Positions 1 to 9,954 of a stretch of DNA of 64,000 bases are shown here, piece after piece. The stretch comes from Neofusicoccum parvum. Lineage: Eukaryota > Ascomycota > Dothideomycetes > Botryosphaeriales > Botryosphaeriaceae. The translations under genes were made by a program, and so were the position numbers. How positions within the stretch are numbered: position 1 is the stretch's first letter; each line of letters begins with the position of its first letter. The notes beneath the pieces were generated by a model, which worked only from the letters and a program-made list of their open reading frames with translations, was not told the DNA's origin and searched no databases. Where the stretch lies: the NCBI GenBank assembly GCA_020912385.1, contig CP087208.1, positions 248,001 through 312,000 on the forward strand, in the 5' to 3' direction.

Positions 1-1910
1 TCCTAAGGTCTATAATAAGAAGGGGAGAGGTAGCTTTCTAGTAATCCTTAACCTAGAGGTATAGGTAGATCTTATAGGTAATAGACTTTCCGCTTCGCCC
101 GTCCGTAACGGTATAAGGAATCGGCTTAGAGAGAGGAATAGATATAATTCCTAACTCTTCTATTATCTAGTACGCGAGGTTTTTACTTATAGTAGTATAT
201 ATAAGGGCCCTAGTATCTACTATTATATCCATCTATATTTCCTTTCCTTGACTAGATAGTGTATAGTGTGCAATAATAGGTTCTAGGTTAGGGTACTAAA
301 GGAAAGTAATCTATACTTTAGTAAATAAAATCTTTTCTTTACTCCTAGGCGTGTCTTTACTAGGAGTTACTCTTTTCCTAAGTCTTTAGCTAATCTAGAG
401 TCCGGCTTAGTATTAGCGATAGTAACTACTTTAGTAGAGTAGGCGTTAGCTATATACTCTTTCTAATAGTAGTGGAAGTAATAGTCTTTCTTACGGTAAG
501 AATTCTATTTCTTAACTATTAGTAACTTCTTCTATTCCTACCTAGAGGTAGTACGCTCTACTATTAGCTTAGTATTCTTTAAGAGTTTATTAGTACGCTT
601 CTTCTTCTTCTCTACCGTATTAATATCGTTCTAGAGTTCCCTGTCCAGCGTATAGGTACGAGCCGTAAGGTCCTAGAAGCTGGAGTTTAAGGAGTCCTTA
701 ATAGGCGCTAGTCTATAATAAAGTCCTTCTAAGAGGCGAGTCTATATCTCCTTAAACTACTAGTCCCTAGGAAGTTTAGATTCCATAGTAAGAGTAATAA
801 ACTTAGCGTAGAAGGAGTTAAAGGGCGTGGTATTCTAATAGAAGCGGTAGAACTCCTAACGCTTATTCTAGATAAAGTAAGGGTTATTAAATATAGATAT
901 AAGAAGTATAAAGGCTTCCTCTACTATCTAGAATACGGTAGGTCTATTATAAACGTTAGGCTGGATGATATCCGAGGTAGTTCTAGTGGTATATAAGAAG
1001 ATATAAGAGATCTTAGCCTATTTAGTCTTATAGTAGTCTACGTTAATCTCTAGCTTATTATATATCTCTACTTTCTAATACCTAAAGGAAGGCTCCTTCT
1101 TGGGTTCTCTAGTAAACTATAGAGGATTAGATAGCTTCGCGGAACGTTCTCTCTAATACTAAGATATTAGGGAGCGGATTAGGATTTCTATAATTAGTTA
1201 ACTATTAGGAATAGAGCTTAGCTTAGACTAGTTTCTAGAGGATTAACGTCCTATAGTAGGCTAGTAGCTAAAAGTAATATTCGGCTCTCTAAGACCCTTA
1301 TTCTACCGTCTAGCGTGCTTTAGTTTAGCCTTAAGGATACCTTACTCTATAGTAAGCTCCTTATTCTTCTAGTAGATCTATATACTTCCTTCTTTAAGGT
1401 TCTTAAAGTTCCTAAGAAGCTCGTTAAATTTAATAGTAGTCTCTATCTTCTTTTCTTACTCTTACTAAATATACTAGAGGAGGTCTCCTATAAGATACTT
1501 AATCTTATCTATATTCTAGAAGAGGACTTCTATCTCTTTCTTATTCTTTAAGATACTAAACAAGGAGATCTTCTCGTATTAGAAGAGGTTTATAGTAAAA
1601 TCCTAAATCTTACCTCCGCCTAGGTGGTTGTAGGGTGTGTACTAGAAGAGTATATTATCTAAGGTTATAGGAAGTAGCTATTTAATTATTTTAGAAGTAT
1701 CTTACTTCTTTTCTTTTTCCTTTTCCTTAGGCTTCTTAGTACGTCTAGCGCCGCGAGCGCTCGATCTAGGAGCTAATATAGTAGTAGGTCTAACGTTCGT
1801 TTACTAGGGTAAGCCTGCTAGAAGCTGAATAAAGAAGAGGTTAGTAAGAAGTAATAAGAAGTAATAAGAAGTAACTAGAACGAGTTAGCTAGTTAGATAG
1901 GTATTTAATA
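1..1910 (-). mobile_element. RIP-degraded gypsy-type gag-protease remnant
   Basis: Read on the minus strand, this stretch gives broken peptides that resemble a fungal LTR-retrotransposon Gag (about 1750 down to 500, with phrases such as KVEIYNKLEINVDYY and FNNPYF) followed near the left edge by a retropepsin-like region (LSKPIPYTVTDGRSGKSITY at roughly 130-60). The frame is interrupted by many stops. CpA and TpG are almost absent while CpG is kept, which is what RIP leaves. The element continues beyond base 1, so its polymerase and LTR are not visible. Assignment to gypsy rests on gag/protease similarity only. Confidence 0.65.
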
Positions 1911-1925
1911 GAGTGGTAATACTTA
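1911..1925. repeat. Left target-site duplication of LINE fragment
   Basis: The 15-mer GAGTGGTAATACTTA recurs exactly at 2469-2483 and brackets the LINE fragment, as expected for a target-site duplication made by target-primed reverse transcription. Confidence 0.7.
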
Positions 1926-2468
1926 GATAGATAGATAAATTTATTTCTTCCCGATATAGCTCCCTTACGGGTCCATGCGGGGTTGGCTATCTGTAGTTAT
2001 TTTACACGAGGGGGAAAACCTTTTCGCCTGGTAAAAACCCCTCCTCTCGATCTAGGCATGATGTCTAATTCTGGTTCTGTTTTCCCTTCTTACCGGTAGC
2101 GGCTGCTGTGGTAGCCCTATATTCACTTACTAGCCCTATCCCTTTAGTCCTTATCCTCGTAGTTGTCTGGGTCCGAGTAGTCCTGGTGGTCCTCCTAGTT
2201 CCTCTTCCTGGCTGTCCTCCTAGATTAATTCCCTAGCCAGGCTAAACTGCTTGAGTAGCCCTAGGCGTAAGAACTAGTCTATTGCTGCTTTAACTCCCTT
2301 TTTTGTAGAGAGAAGGGAGCGGTAGTCTGTAGTTTCTGCCTTTTAGAGCATCTGTGTCCTACCCTATTGGAAGTGGGGGTAGAAGAGGAGGATGTGCTTT
2401 GGGGTTTACCTATACTAGCCGTATAGGCAGGCGGGGCTAGGGTGTCCTAGCACCTTACGCTTAGAGAG
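1926..2468 (-). mobile_element. 5'-truncated Tad1-like LINE 3' end
   Basis: On the minus strand the block translates in pieces to the C-terminal end of a fungal LINE polyprotein: TPKHILLFYPHFQ (relic of the C-terminal zinc-knuckle region), then TTDYRSLLSTKKGVKAAID and FLRLGLLKQFSLAREL. This matches the end of Tad1-type ORF2 proteins. The 3' end lies at the left, where a short GATA/TATC microsatellite (1926-1938) forms the tail. The fragment is about 0.54 kb, so most of the element is missing at its 5' end, and a perfect 15-bp duplication flanks it. RIP is one-sided here: CpA is rare on the plus strand but TpG is common. Confidence 0.75.
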
Positions 2469-2483
2469 GAGTGGTAATACTTA
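2469..2483. repeat. Right target-site duplication of LINE fragment
   Basis: Second exact copy of GAGTGGTAATACTTA, paired with 1911-1925. Confidence 0.7.
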
Positions 2484-2760
2484 CTTAGTAGTTAGAGAGC
2501 GGGTTATCTAATTAGTAAATAAGTAGGATAAGTAAAAGAATAGCTTTATCTTCTTAAAAATTAGGGTAAGCCAGCTAATAGTTAAGTAAGAGTAAGCTAA
2601 AGTGGTTAGATAAGCTTAGAAAAGTATTACGACTTAAGAAGAATAAGTTAGATTCCTAAAATTAACTAAAGTTTCTAAGCTAGAGAAAAGAAAGAGAAAA
2701 GAAAAAGAATAGAAAAGAAAGAGAGGAACTTATATATCTAGCCTAGATACTAGTTAGAAG
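2484..2760. repeat. RIP-degraded repeat flank
   Basis: AT-rich degraded sequence without coding signal. The segment 2625-2690 (beginning TATTACGACTTAA) recurs with few changes at 9243-9310, so it belongs to a dispersed repeat family rather than unique DNA. Confidence 0.5.
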
Positions 2761-2879
2761 TTAAATAGTCGGTCCTAGGCTTCTCTTTCCTATATATTCC
2801 TACTAAGTATTTACTCTTAGTAAACCCTATATCTTAGATATATTATCTTAGATAAGTGCTTTAGCCTAATTAGGCTTAG

Positions 2880-5170
2880 TTTCCTAAAGAATAAGATGTT
2901 AACGGTCTGAATTATTATAGTAATAGACTTATCTAGTTACTATATAGGAGGAGTACTCTAATAATTTAATAATAACGGTTTTCTACGACTAGTAGTGTTC
3001 TTTTTAAAGAAGAATCTCCTAGTAGAATATAACTACCTAATCTATAATAAGGAACTACTTACGGTAGTTAAGTATTTACGCTAGTAGGATACTAAACTAA
3101 AAGGACTTTATTAGTTTAAGATTTTTACTAATTATAAGAACCTAGAATACTTTATTATAGTAAGAAGGCTTTCTAAAAGATAGATTTAATAGTAAAGAGA
3201 GCTTAGCCGCTTCTCTTTTATTATTAAATATACCCTAGGGAAAACTAATAGATTAGTAGATATATTAATAAGAAAGAACTAAGACTTACCTATAATAGAT
3301 ATAGATAAGAGACTTAAATAAAGAACGACTTAATTACTTTAGTTAATACCCTATAGATTAGTCCTTAATACTAGATTACTAGAGGACCCTAAAGAATAAG
3401 AATAGAGTAATAAAGAGTTACTTCTATTTAAAGAAACTATAGCAGTTAAACCTTAATAAGTATAACTAGGATAATAGATACGAGAACCTTCTTTCCTAGA
3501 GGATTAATAGTAAGAGGTACTCTAGTAGGACTAGATATAATAGTTCAACCCCAGGGTGAGCGCTAAAGAGTTGGATTCCGTCTATACGAAGGTCAAGCTG
3601 GGGAGGAAAGGACACGCGTCCCTAGCGACTCTATATAAGCGAATACTAGCGCTATACGTGATCGCCGCGGATCCTCCAAGGCACTATTATGGGTATAAAC
3701 CATAACACTAGATATTAAGACAACTCTAAGAAGTAGTATAGTAAGAAAAAAGAATATTTCTCCTAGAGTTTACTATAAAGTTTAAGGTCTTAATTACTAA
3801 GTACTTACTAGATAACTAAAGGAGTCTTCTCTTTAGAGATAGAAAATAGGTACTAGACTCTAAGCTACTATAAATAAGAATTATTTAAGAAATATATAAC
3901 TCCTCTCTCTTAGTATATCCTAGATATATCTAAATAGTCTCTTTCGTAGTAAGGTATTTCTTCTAGCTAGAATTTATTAATAATGTCCGGAGGTTCTACC
4001 GGAACTATAATATCTATAGAAGAACTAAGGTCTAAAGGGATAGAAAGTAAAAGCTACTTAAGCTATTACTAATACTAAGCTATTAATAGAGAGAGATCTC
4101 TATTAACTTTACTAGACTACTACTATCTAGTAATAGTTACGAAATACTTATAGTAATAACTAACTACCTAGGAAAAGAAGTAATCCTTAAGGCCTACTTA
4201 AATATTAAAACGGAAACTATTATAAGACTATTTATTAGATACTTCTACTAGAATTATAGTATCCTAGTAGTAATCATATCTAATAGAGAAATATAATTTA
4301 TAAGCCTTCTTTAGTAACGTATTTATTAATTTTTTAAGATTAAGAGACGTATCTTAACAGCTTACTACCCCTAAACGGATAGATTAACGGAAAGAATAAA
4401 TACTAAAGTAGTAAGAAAACTTATACTATTTATAGATTACTACTAGTAAGACTAGGTAGACTAGTTACTAGTTATTTAGCTAGCCCTTAATAGAAGAATA
4501 TTAATAATAATCTAGATAAGCCTCTTCTTCCTCTCCTATAGGTTCTATCTCGAGCTACTAGAACTACTTAAGGATATTCAACCTAATAATCTCTATAGGG
4601 ACTCCCTAGTAGTAAGAGCAGAGGTAATTATATTTAAAATTAAAGAAGTTATAGACTAGGCGTAGATATTAATAGTAGAGACTTAATAGAAATAAGAGAA
4701 GTAAGCTAACCGGTAAAAAAATTCTTTATTAACGTATAAAGTAGGCGATAAGGTTTAGCTATACTTATAAAACCTAAAAATAGATAGGCTAAGTAAGAAG
4801 CTCGATAATAAGGTAGTAAAATTCACTATTATTAAGATAGTTAGATTCTATAACTATAAATTAGATATTCCTAGAGTAGTTTATAATATCTTCTATATTA
4901 ACCTCCTTTAGCCGGTAGGAACAGACCCGTTATCTAGCTAGATATAGAACGATTATTAACCCCTACTAGTTTAAGTAGATAGTTAAGACGAATAGATAGT
5001 AAAGACTATTCTAGATAAATAAATAGTAAGAAAACTAGAGTAAAGGAAGTACTAACTATAGTACTAAGTTAAATAGAAAGAGTATATAAGACTAATATAA
5101 GAACTAATATTAGTACTATAGAATATAGCAGTACTAGACGTATACCTATAATAAAGGAATAGAGAAAACT
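2880..5170 (+). mobile_element. Degenerate chromovirus (Ty3/gypsy): RNase H, integrase, chromodomain
   Basis: Forward-strand fragments read as a gypsy polyprotein. RNase H covers about 2920-3290 (YNYLIYNKELLTVVKYLR, FKIFTNYKNLEYF, RELSRFSFIIKYTLGKTNR). After an inserted island, the integrase HHCC region and core follow at about 3780-4600 (EILIVITNYLGKEVI, the ISNREI remnant of the catalytic SDRG segment, and TAYYP*TDRLTER). A chromodomain-like end lies at about 4740-5150 (KVGDKV, KLDNKVVKFTI, VKFKGY-type relic). Nearly every tryptophan and glutamine position has become a stop, as CpA/TpG loss predicts. The reverse transcriptase is missing or too decayed to see. It is not functional. Confidence 0.8.
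3539..3707 (-). mobile_element. Solo-LTR-like insertion not affected by RIP
   Basis: A 169-bp GC-richer island sits inside the decayed chromovirus between RNase H and integrase. Read on the minus strand it starts TGTTATGG, has a TATA-like TTATATAG in the middle and ends near GGTTGAACTATT. The 8-bp sequence CTAGATAT lies directly on both sides (3531-3538 and 3708-3715); 5 bp of it could be the true duplication. CpA and TpG are present at normal levels, unlike the surroundings. A solo LTR is the best reading. It has no coding capacity, and a non-LTR MITE is the alternative. Confidence 0.5.
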
Positions 5171-5760
5171 AGATAGAGACTACTTATAGTTAAAAAGATA
5201 AATAGGTAGGTAGAGTAGGTAAAATAAATAAATAAGAAAATAAAAGTAATAGTCTCTATCTAGATTTTAACCCGTAACCTCCTAGAGAGGGAAGGAGAAA
5301 AGAGAGAATAATATTAAAGTCTAAAGTCTTAGAAGAAGCCTTAGAGAATTATTAATAAATTACGTAATAATAAGTCTTTATTATATTTAAGTTATTCTTT
5401 TTTTTTTTTTTCTTTTTCTTCTTCTTCTCTTTAAGTCTTAGCTTAATATATATAGCGTAATAAACCTTTTAGTAATCATTCTAAGGTTAAGCCCTAATAA
5501 TAGCCTACTCTATATAGACCTATAAGGGAGCTAAATTAGAATAAAAATAAATCTATTTTAATATTATTTAATATCTTTAATAGTATAAATATCTTAGATA
5601 TTTATATTAAGATTAGCTATTTTAGAATCTATTCTATCTATAATCTCTTAAATATAAGTCCTTATAAAAAGTTACTACTTATAGCTAAGTACTATCTATA
5701 AAAATACAAACTAAACAACTTTTATAAGACGAGAATTATAAGCTCTCTTTTCTGCCCTAC
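5171..5760. repeat. AT-rich RIP-degraded repeat tail
   Basis: AT-rich decayed DNA downstream of the chromodomain, with a T-rich run near 5398-5430. The block 5471-5504 (GTTAAGCCCTAATAATA) recurs at 9328-9358, beside the copy of the 2625-2690 block. No gene seen. Composition changes sharply to GC-rich at about 5760. Confidence 0.5.
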
Positions 5761-5804
5761 GGCCGCCGTATTACCGCTTTTAGAAACCCCGGCCCGCCAT
5801 TCAT

Positions 5805-5909
5805 CGTCCCGTCCCGTTATAAGCCCTGAGGAGCCTCGTCCGTCCGTCATGAGGCTTGAGGAGCCTCCGTCCGTCCGTCATGGAGGTCATGACGAGACGG
5901 GACGGGACG
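5805..5909. repeat. Inverted repeat with internal direct repeats at heterochromatin edge
   Basis: The arm CGTCCCGTCCCGT at 5805-5817 is the exact reverse complement of 5897-5909. Between them lie two imperfect direct copies of a GAGGAGCCTC-GTCCGTCCGTCATG unit. The structure sits at the junction between the RIP-degraded block and normal GC-rich DNA. Its role is unknown. Confidence 0.6.
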
Positions 5910-6122
5910 GGCGCCACCCTGCTCGCAGGCAGGTCTACGAACGGAGTGCATCCATCTATAAAAACGCCGACATCTAGTGGTATATAGCGCTCGGAAAGGA
6001 AATAAAAGACCGTCATGGGTATCTTGTCGCGTTACAGTTCATCCAAAACACACCCCTCCTCGATGCCGTCTAGCTACACACCGAGGAAAATCCAACGCAA
6101 AAAAAAAAAAACATCCGCTGCT

Positions 6123-6897
6123 TCATCTCCCCTCGTCGCCAGCCAGCGTCAGCACTCTTGCAACAAAGACGTCCCTCAGCCGCTCATAAGCCGCCATAGC
6201 CACCCGCCCGCGATCCGCCCTATTTACCTCCCCTTCCTCCGCCACTACGTCGGCAGTAGCAGCGGCGCGCGCGGCAGCACCCAGCCGGCCAAAGTCGTCA
6301 CGGATGGGCTCGACGGCCACGACGCACGCGCGGCGGCGCTCGTGGGCCCAGCGCGCCAGGCCCGCCATGTCCGCCATGAGGTGGCGAGCATCCGGCAGCT
6401 TACCCGCATCCGCATCCGCATCCGCGCCGGCGCCGTGCAGGTAGAATAGCAGCGCCGAGCACCAGGCGTGGCAGGCATCGAAGGCGGCGGCGTTTCCGGT
6501 GCCCGCGAAGCGGCCGAGCGCAGCAAGCCTGGTACGCAGGCGCTCGTCGGGGTGGGCGTGGACGTTGCGCCCGACGCCGCCGCCGAGGGATCGCGCGGCG
6601 CCGAGCCAGGTGACGAGGTCGGCGAAGAGGCGGCGCTGGGCGAGCGCTCGGCTGGCTTCGTGCTGTGCGTGGGCGGCGGCGGCATCTTCGTCCGAGTCGA
6701 CGGTGCCGTCGTCGTTCCCGGCTTCTTCCAGGGCGTTGAGGCGATCGTTGTCGGAGAATTGGGACCACGGCACGTGGGGACTGCCGCTGGCGCATGAGCC
6801 GCTTTGCTGCCGCAAGGCCGGGTTGGGTGGGAGCAGCTCGTGGGGTGGCCGGACGCCGACTGTCTGCTGGGAGTTGGGCGGCGGCATCGTCGGAGGG

Positions 6898-6929
<32 letters not shown>

Positions 6930-8123
6930 GTTATGCACGCGCTGCTGCTGCTGCTCCACGACGGCGAGCCGGGCGTCCGTCTCGCGCAGGCAGTGCTCCA
7001 TAGCGCCAAACTGGGCATGCATCTGCTGCAAGTGGTGCCGCACCTCGTCCAGTGCGGCAACCTCCGGGCGGGCGCTGACGGAGCGCGTCACCGGGCGAGT
7101 GTGCGAAAACGCCAGCGGGGCGGCGGACCGCTCCCGCTCCCTCTCCCTCTCCCTCTCCCTCTCTCTCTGCATGTCTGACAGCTGCTGCTCCACCCTCTCC
7201 ATCCAGGCCCTGGTAGGGACGGCGCCTTCTTCTTGCTCTTTATCGATCCGCCTGCGCTTGCCCAATGCTGGACTCGAGACGGACGTGGGGGGCCCTTGAA
7301 GAGTGGGTTTAGCGATGCGAGCGGAGGGACTCTACACTGTTCTCTGCTGGGTATACTTACGGACATCTGGTTGTGGATCTGTGTCAGGTTGCTCTGTCGT
7401 CCTTGCAGCTTCTTGGTACGTGGGGGGCTGACGGAAAGCGCCGAGCAGTGCACCTACATCCACTCCACCCACGCCGCGATACAAAGTGGCAACTGCGGAT
7501 ATCTCGGGCGACCGGAGCACGCCGCTTGATGCAGTGGTGCTCAGCTTACCGATAAGCTTAACGAGCGTTTCGTTCTTCGGCAGGAAGACGGTGAGGTTTG
7601 TAACGGACGAAAGAGAATGGAGGCATTCCAGGATCTCGTGAGTCCCGCCAGCCCCGCGGGGTTCGATGCTCGTTGTTCCCCGAGGCCCAACCACTGTGGC
7701 GGGCTGCTTCAGGAGGAACCGGAGCGCGATGATGTCGGTGGATGACGAACAGAGACTGGAGCGCGCCACTAGATCGCTAACGCATGTCTGGGTTGTCTCG
7801 CTGTCATCGAACGCCAGGCGCTGCAAGTGGGAGACATGCTGGGGATCGATGAAAATGAACAAAGTGGTTTTCTGGTTGTTTGGGGATGTCTTAAGGGCAA
7901 CGGGTACGGAGAGGCGGAAAATTGCCTCTTGGCTTACACTGTCGAAGCCGATCTTGCAGGAGACGCGGCACGATGTCGCGGGAAACGTGGACGTAAGGCA
8001 CCCGATATGGCCCGCTTCCGACTTCCACTGCACGCAGCAGAGGGTGTCCTCGACCAGGGCTTTCGAAGCTGCTGTTGTGCCGACCACCTGAGAGTTGGAA
8101 GAAGTCATAGCCCTGTAATGCAT
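6123..8123 (-). CDS. Low-complexity protein of unknown function, two exons
   Basis: Model: exon 8123-7361, intron 7360-7295 (66 bp, GTAAGT donor, GCTAAAC-like branch site, AAG acceptor), exon 7294-6123, giving about 644 residues. The join makes PDVRPPTSVSSPALGKRRR in one frame. The N-terminal 250 residues are ordinary globular sequence (CVQWKSEAGHIGCL, IDPQHVSHLQ). The second exon has a basic KRRR patch, an Arg-Glu repeat (RERERERERERER), a predicted coiled-coil stretch, a run of ten glutamines encoded by a trinucleotide tract at 6898-6930, and an alanine/aspartate-rich helical end. I do not recognise a catalytic family. A nuclear or scaffolding role is only a guess from composition. Met at 8108 is an equally possible start. 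Shadow frames on both strands come from the GC-rich repeats. Confidence 0.7.
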
Positions 8124-8310
8124 GTTAGCTTTCTAAGAAGCGTCGATTAGAGAGTGTGCCCCCCTGGCGGGCGATGCCACGCCGGGAAACCCTCCCACCC
8201 AGGCTTTACAAATCGTTGAGATTCCGAGCAGCCTTGGCTCCGCACTCTCACAAAAACGGGCCGGTGGCATAGCTGACAGAGAAGTGTCGGTAGCGCTCAA
8301 AGCTCATGCC

Positions 8311-8529
8311 GGGTGCACGAAGCATAGCCTGCTCACGATGATCTCTCTGCGTGCCACTAATGGGAGGATTCTCTGAACGGCGACCGTTTCAGGTCCCTAC
8401 AGGCCGGAGTTGGCCGGCCTGCTCAAAGTCGCTCTCCACACCCGCAGCGACGCAGAGGACTCGTAGAACGGCGGCCTGTTGAGTAACAGGACCCTACAGA
8501 CCCCCAGCAGCCGCTCAGGCACTTCCACC
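8311..8529. repeat. 219-bp tandem repeat, copy 1
   Basis: First of two head-to-tail copies upstream of the gene starting at 8123. It contains three potential stem-loops: CAGGCCGG/CCGGCCTG, GTCGCT/AGCGAC, and a third at 8475-8490 with stem CCTGTT/AACAGG. No protein frame is supported. It may be a promoter duplication or a structured non-coding RNA. Confidence 0.75.
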
Positions 8530-8735
8530 GGGTGCACGAAGCATGGCCTGCTCACGATGATCTCTCCGCGTGCCACTAGTGGGAGGATTCTCTGAACGGC
8601 GACCGTTTCAGGTCCCTACAGGCCGGAGTTGGCCGGCTTGCTCAAAGTCGCTCTCCACACCCGCAGCGACGCAGAGGACTCGTAGAACGGCGGCGTGTCT
8701 AGAAGAACACGCCCCTACAGACCCCCAGCAGTTGT
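8530..8735. repeat. 219-bp tandem repeat, copy 2
   Basis: Over its first 165 bases this copy differs from copy 1 at about four positions. The third hairpin, however, has been replaced: the stem is now GGCGTGT/ACACGCC at 8692-8698 and 8707-8713, with a different loop. The flanking CCTACAGACCCCCAGCAG is unchanged. One substitution in the first hairpin converts a G-C pair to G-U. Confidence 0.75.
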
Positions 8736-9954
8736 CCGCTTGCATTGTCGTCAGTCTACCAGGCCCGCCCAGCGAGGGTGCGATGATGCCACCACCTACC
8801 CCAACCGCCCAACCAGGCTTTTGAATGCGCAAGCAGCCTTGACTTTTTATCGATTGACAGAAGAGGGAAACTGACCTCTAGCGAGCGGAGCAGGGACGGG
8901 AGAGGAACGGAAGATAGAAGGAACGCGCAGCAATTCGACGGGTGACGATAACCTGTGCTTTTTAGCAAATGCGCTACAACGACGAGCGATTGGAGAGTAC
9001 TTGGCTAAGTAGCAGGAATGGGATGGTGTGGATGAAAGAGGTAAAGGAGTGTGGAGAGAGGAATGGAATGACTTGGTCCCCCGCCCTAACGCGAGGGCAC
9101 GGGCGCTCGGAAACGCGTCGAAACGCGTCGCGCCTGACTCAGCCTCGCTTCGCTTGCAGTTTAGGCCTAGCGCGGTTCGGCACCAGGCGGGTCTACACGA
9201 TAATAGGAAAGCAGCCGCCCTTACTTTATATCCTATTAATAATATTACGACTTAAAAAGAATAAGTTAGATTTTTAAAATTAATTAAAGTTTCTAAATTA
9301 AAAAAAAAAAGAAAAAAAAATTTATATTAGTAATTATTCTAAAGTTAAGCCCTAATAATATCTTAAGCTATATAAAATAAGATAACTTTTATATCTATTA
9401 TTATTATCTTTATTATAAAATAAGACTATAATTTTAGTCTAAAGAGTTTTATTAATATTTTAATTACTTTTTATAAACGATATTATTATTATAGATTATA
9501 TAATAGGCTAGTAAGCAGCTTGGAGAATAGTAATATTATAGTGTTGGAAAAGCGGGGTAGAAGTTTGGTAGGGTTGACCCTTTATGCCAGGTGGCGCGGA
9601 CCCAGTCCCGGCCCACCGTACGGAGGGGCACCAGCAGGCTGAGCATGCAGGTACCACCACCTGAGAGAGAGTCTGTCTCGCCGTCGGCCTGCGGCGGCTC
9701 GCTGCTGGGTATCCCGAGCGGTCTGCCCCGACGACGCGCCCGCCTTCCTTTCCTGGTTACACCGGACCCGTCGCGTCGCTTCTTTTTCACGGAGAGCTAC
9801 ACCACTTCACCTCAACACCTCAGCCTCTCTCTCCGCCCGCTTCACCTCGACACCTCATCCTCTCTCTCCACCCGCTATCACCACGAGCCTCACCACCTCC
9901 CGCCAAGAAGCACACGAACAGCCACCCAATTCCCCCCTCCCCTCCGCTGCCACC
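8736..9954. other. Intergenic region with a RIP-degraded repeat remnant
   Basis: 8736-9240 has no supported gene; short open frames there lack family features. 9243-9530 is AT-rich, and 9243-9310 plus 9328-9385 match the two flanks of the chromovirus (2625-2690 and 5471-5525), now side by side. 9531-9954 is GC-rich upstream DNA of the amidohydrolase gene. Confidence 0.5.

Noticed and set aside
6499..7299. Plus-strand frame with poly-Cys and Leu runs opposite the low-complexity gene
   Set aside because: It is the antisense shadow of trinucleotide and CTCCCT tracts in the minus-strand coding exon.
8311..8735. C/D-box snoRNA reading of the tandem repeat (GATGATC and CTGA boxes)
   Set aside because: The boxes are only about 40 bases apart, are not brought together by a terminal stem, and the conserved part extends far beyond them.
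8969..9277. 102-codon open frame running into the AT-rich repeat
   Set aside because: It ends inside degraded repeat sequence and has no protein-like features.
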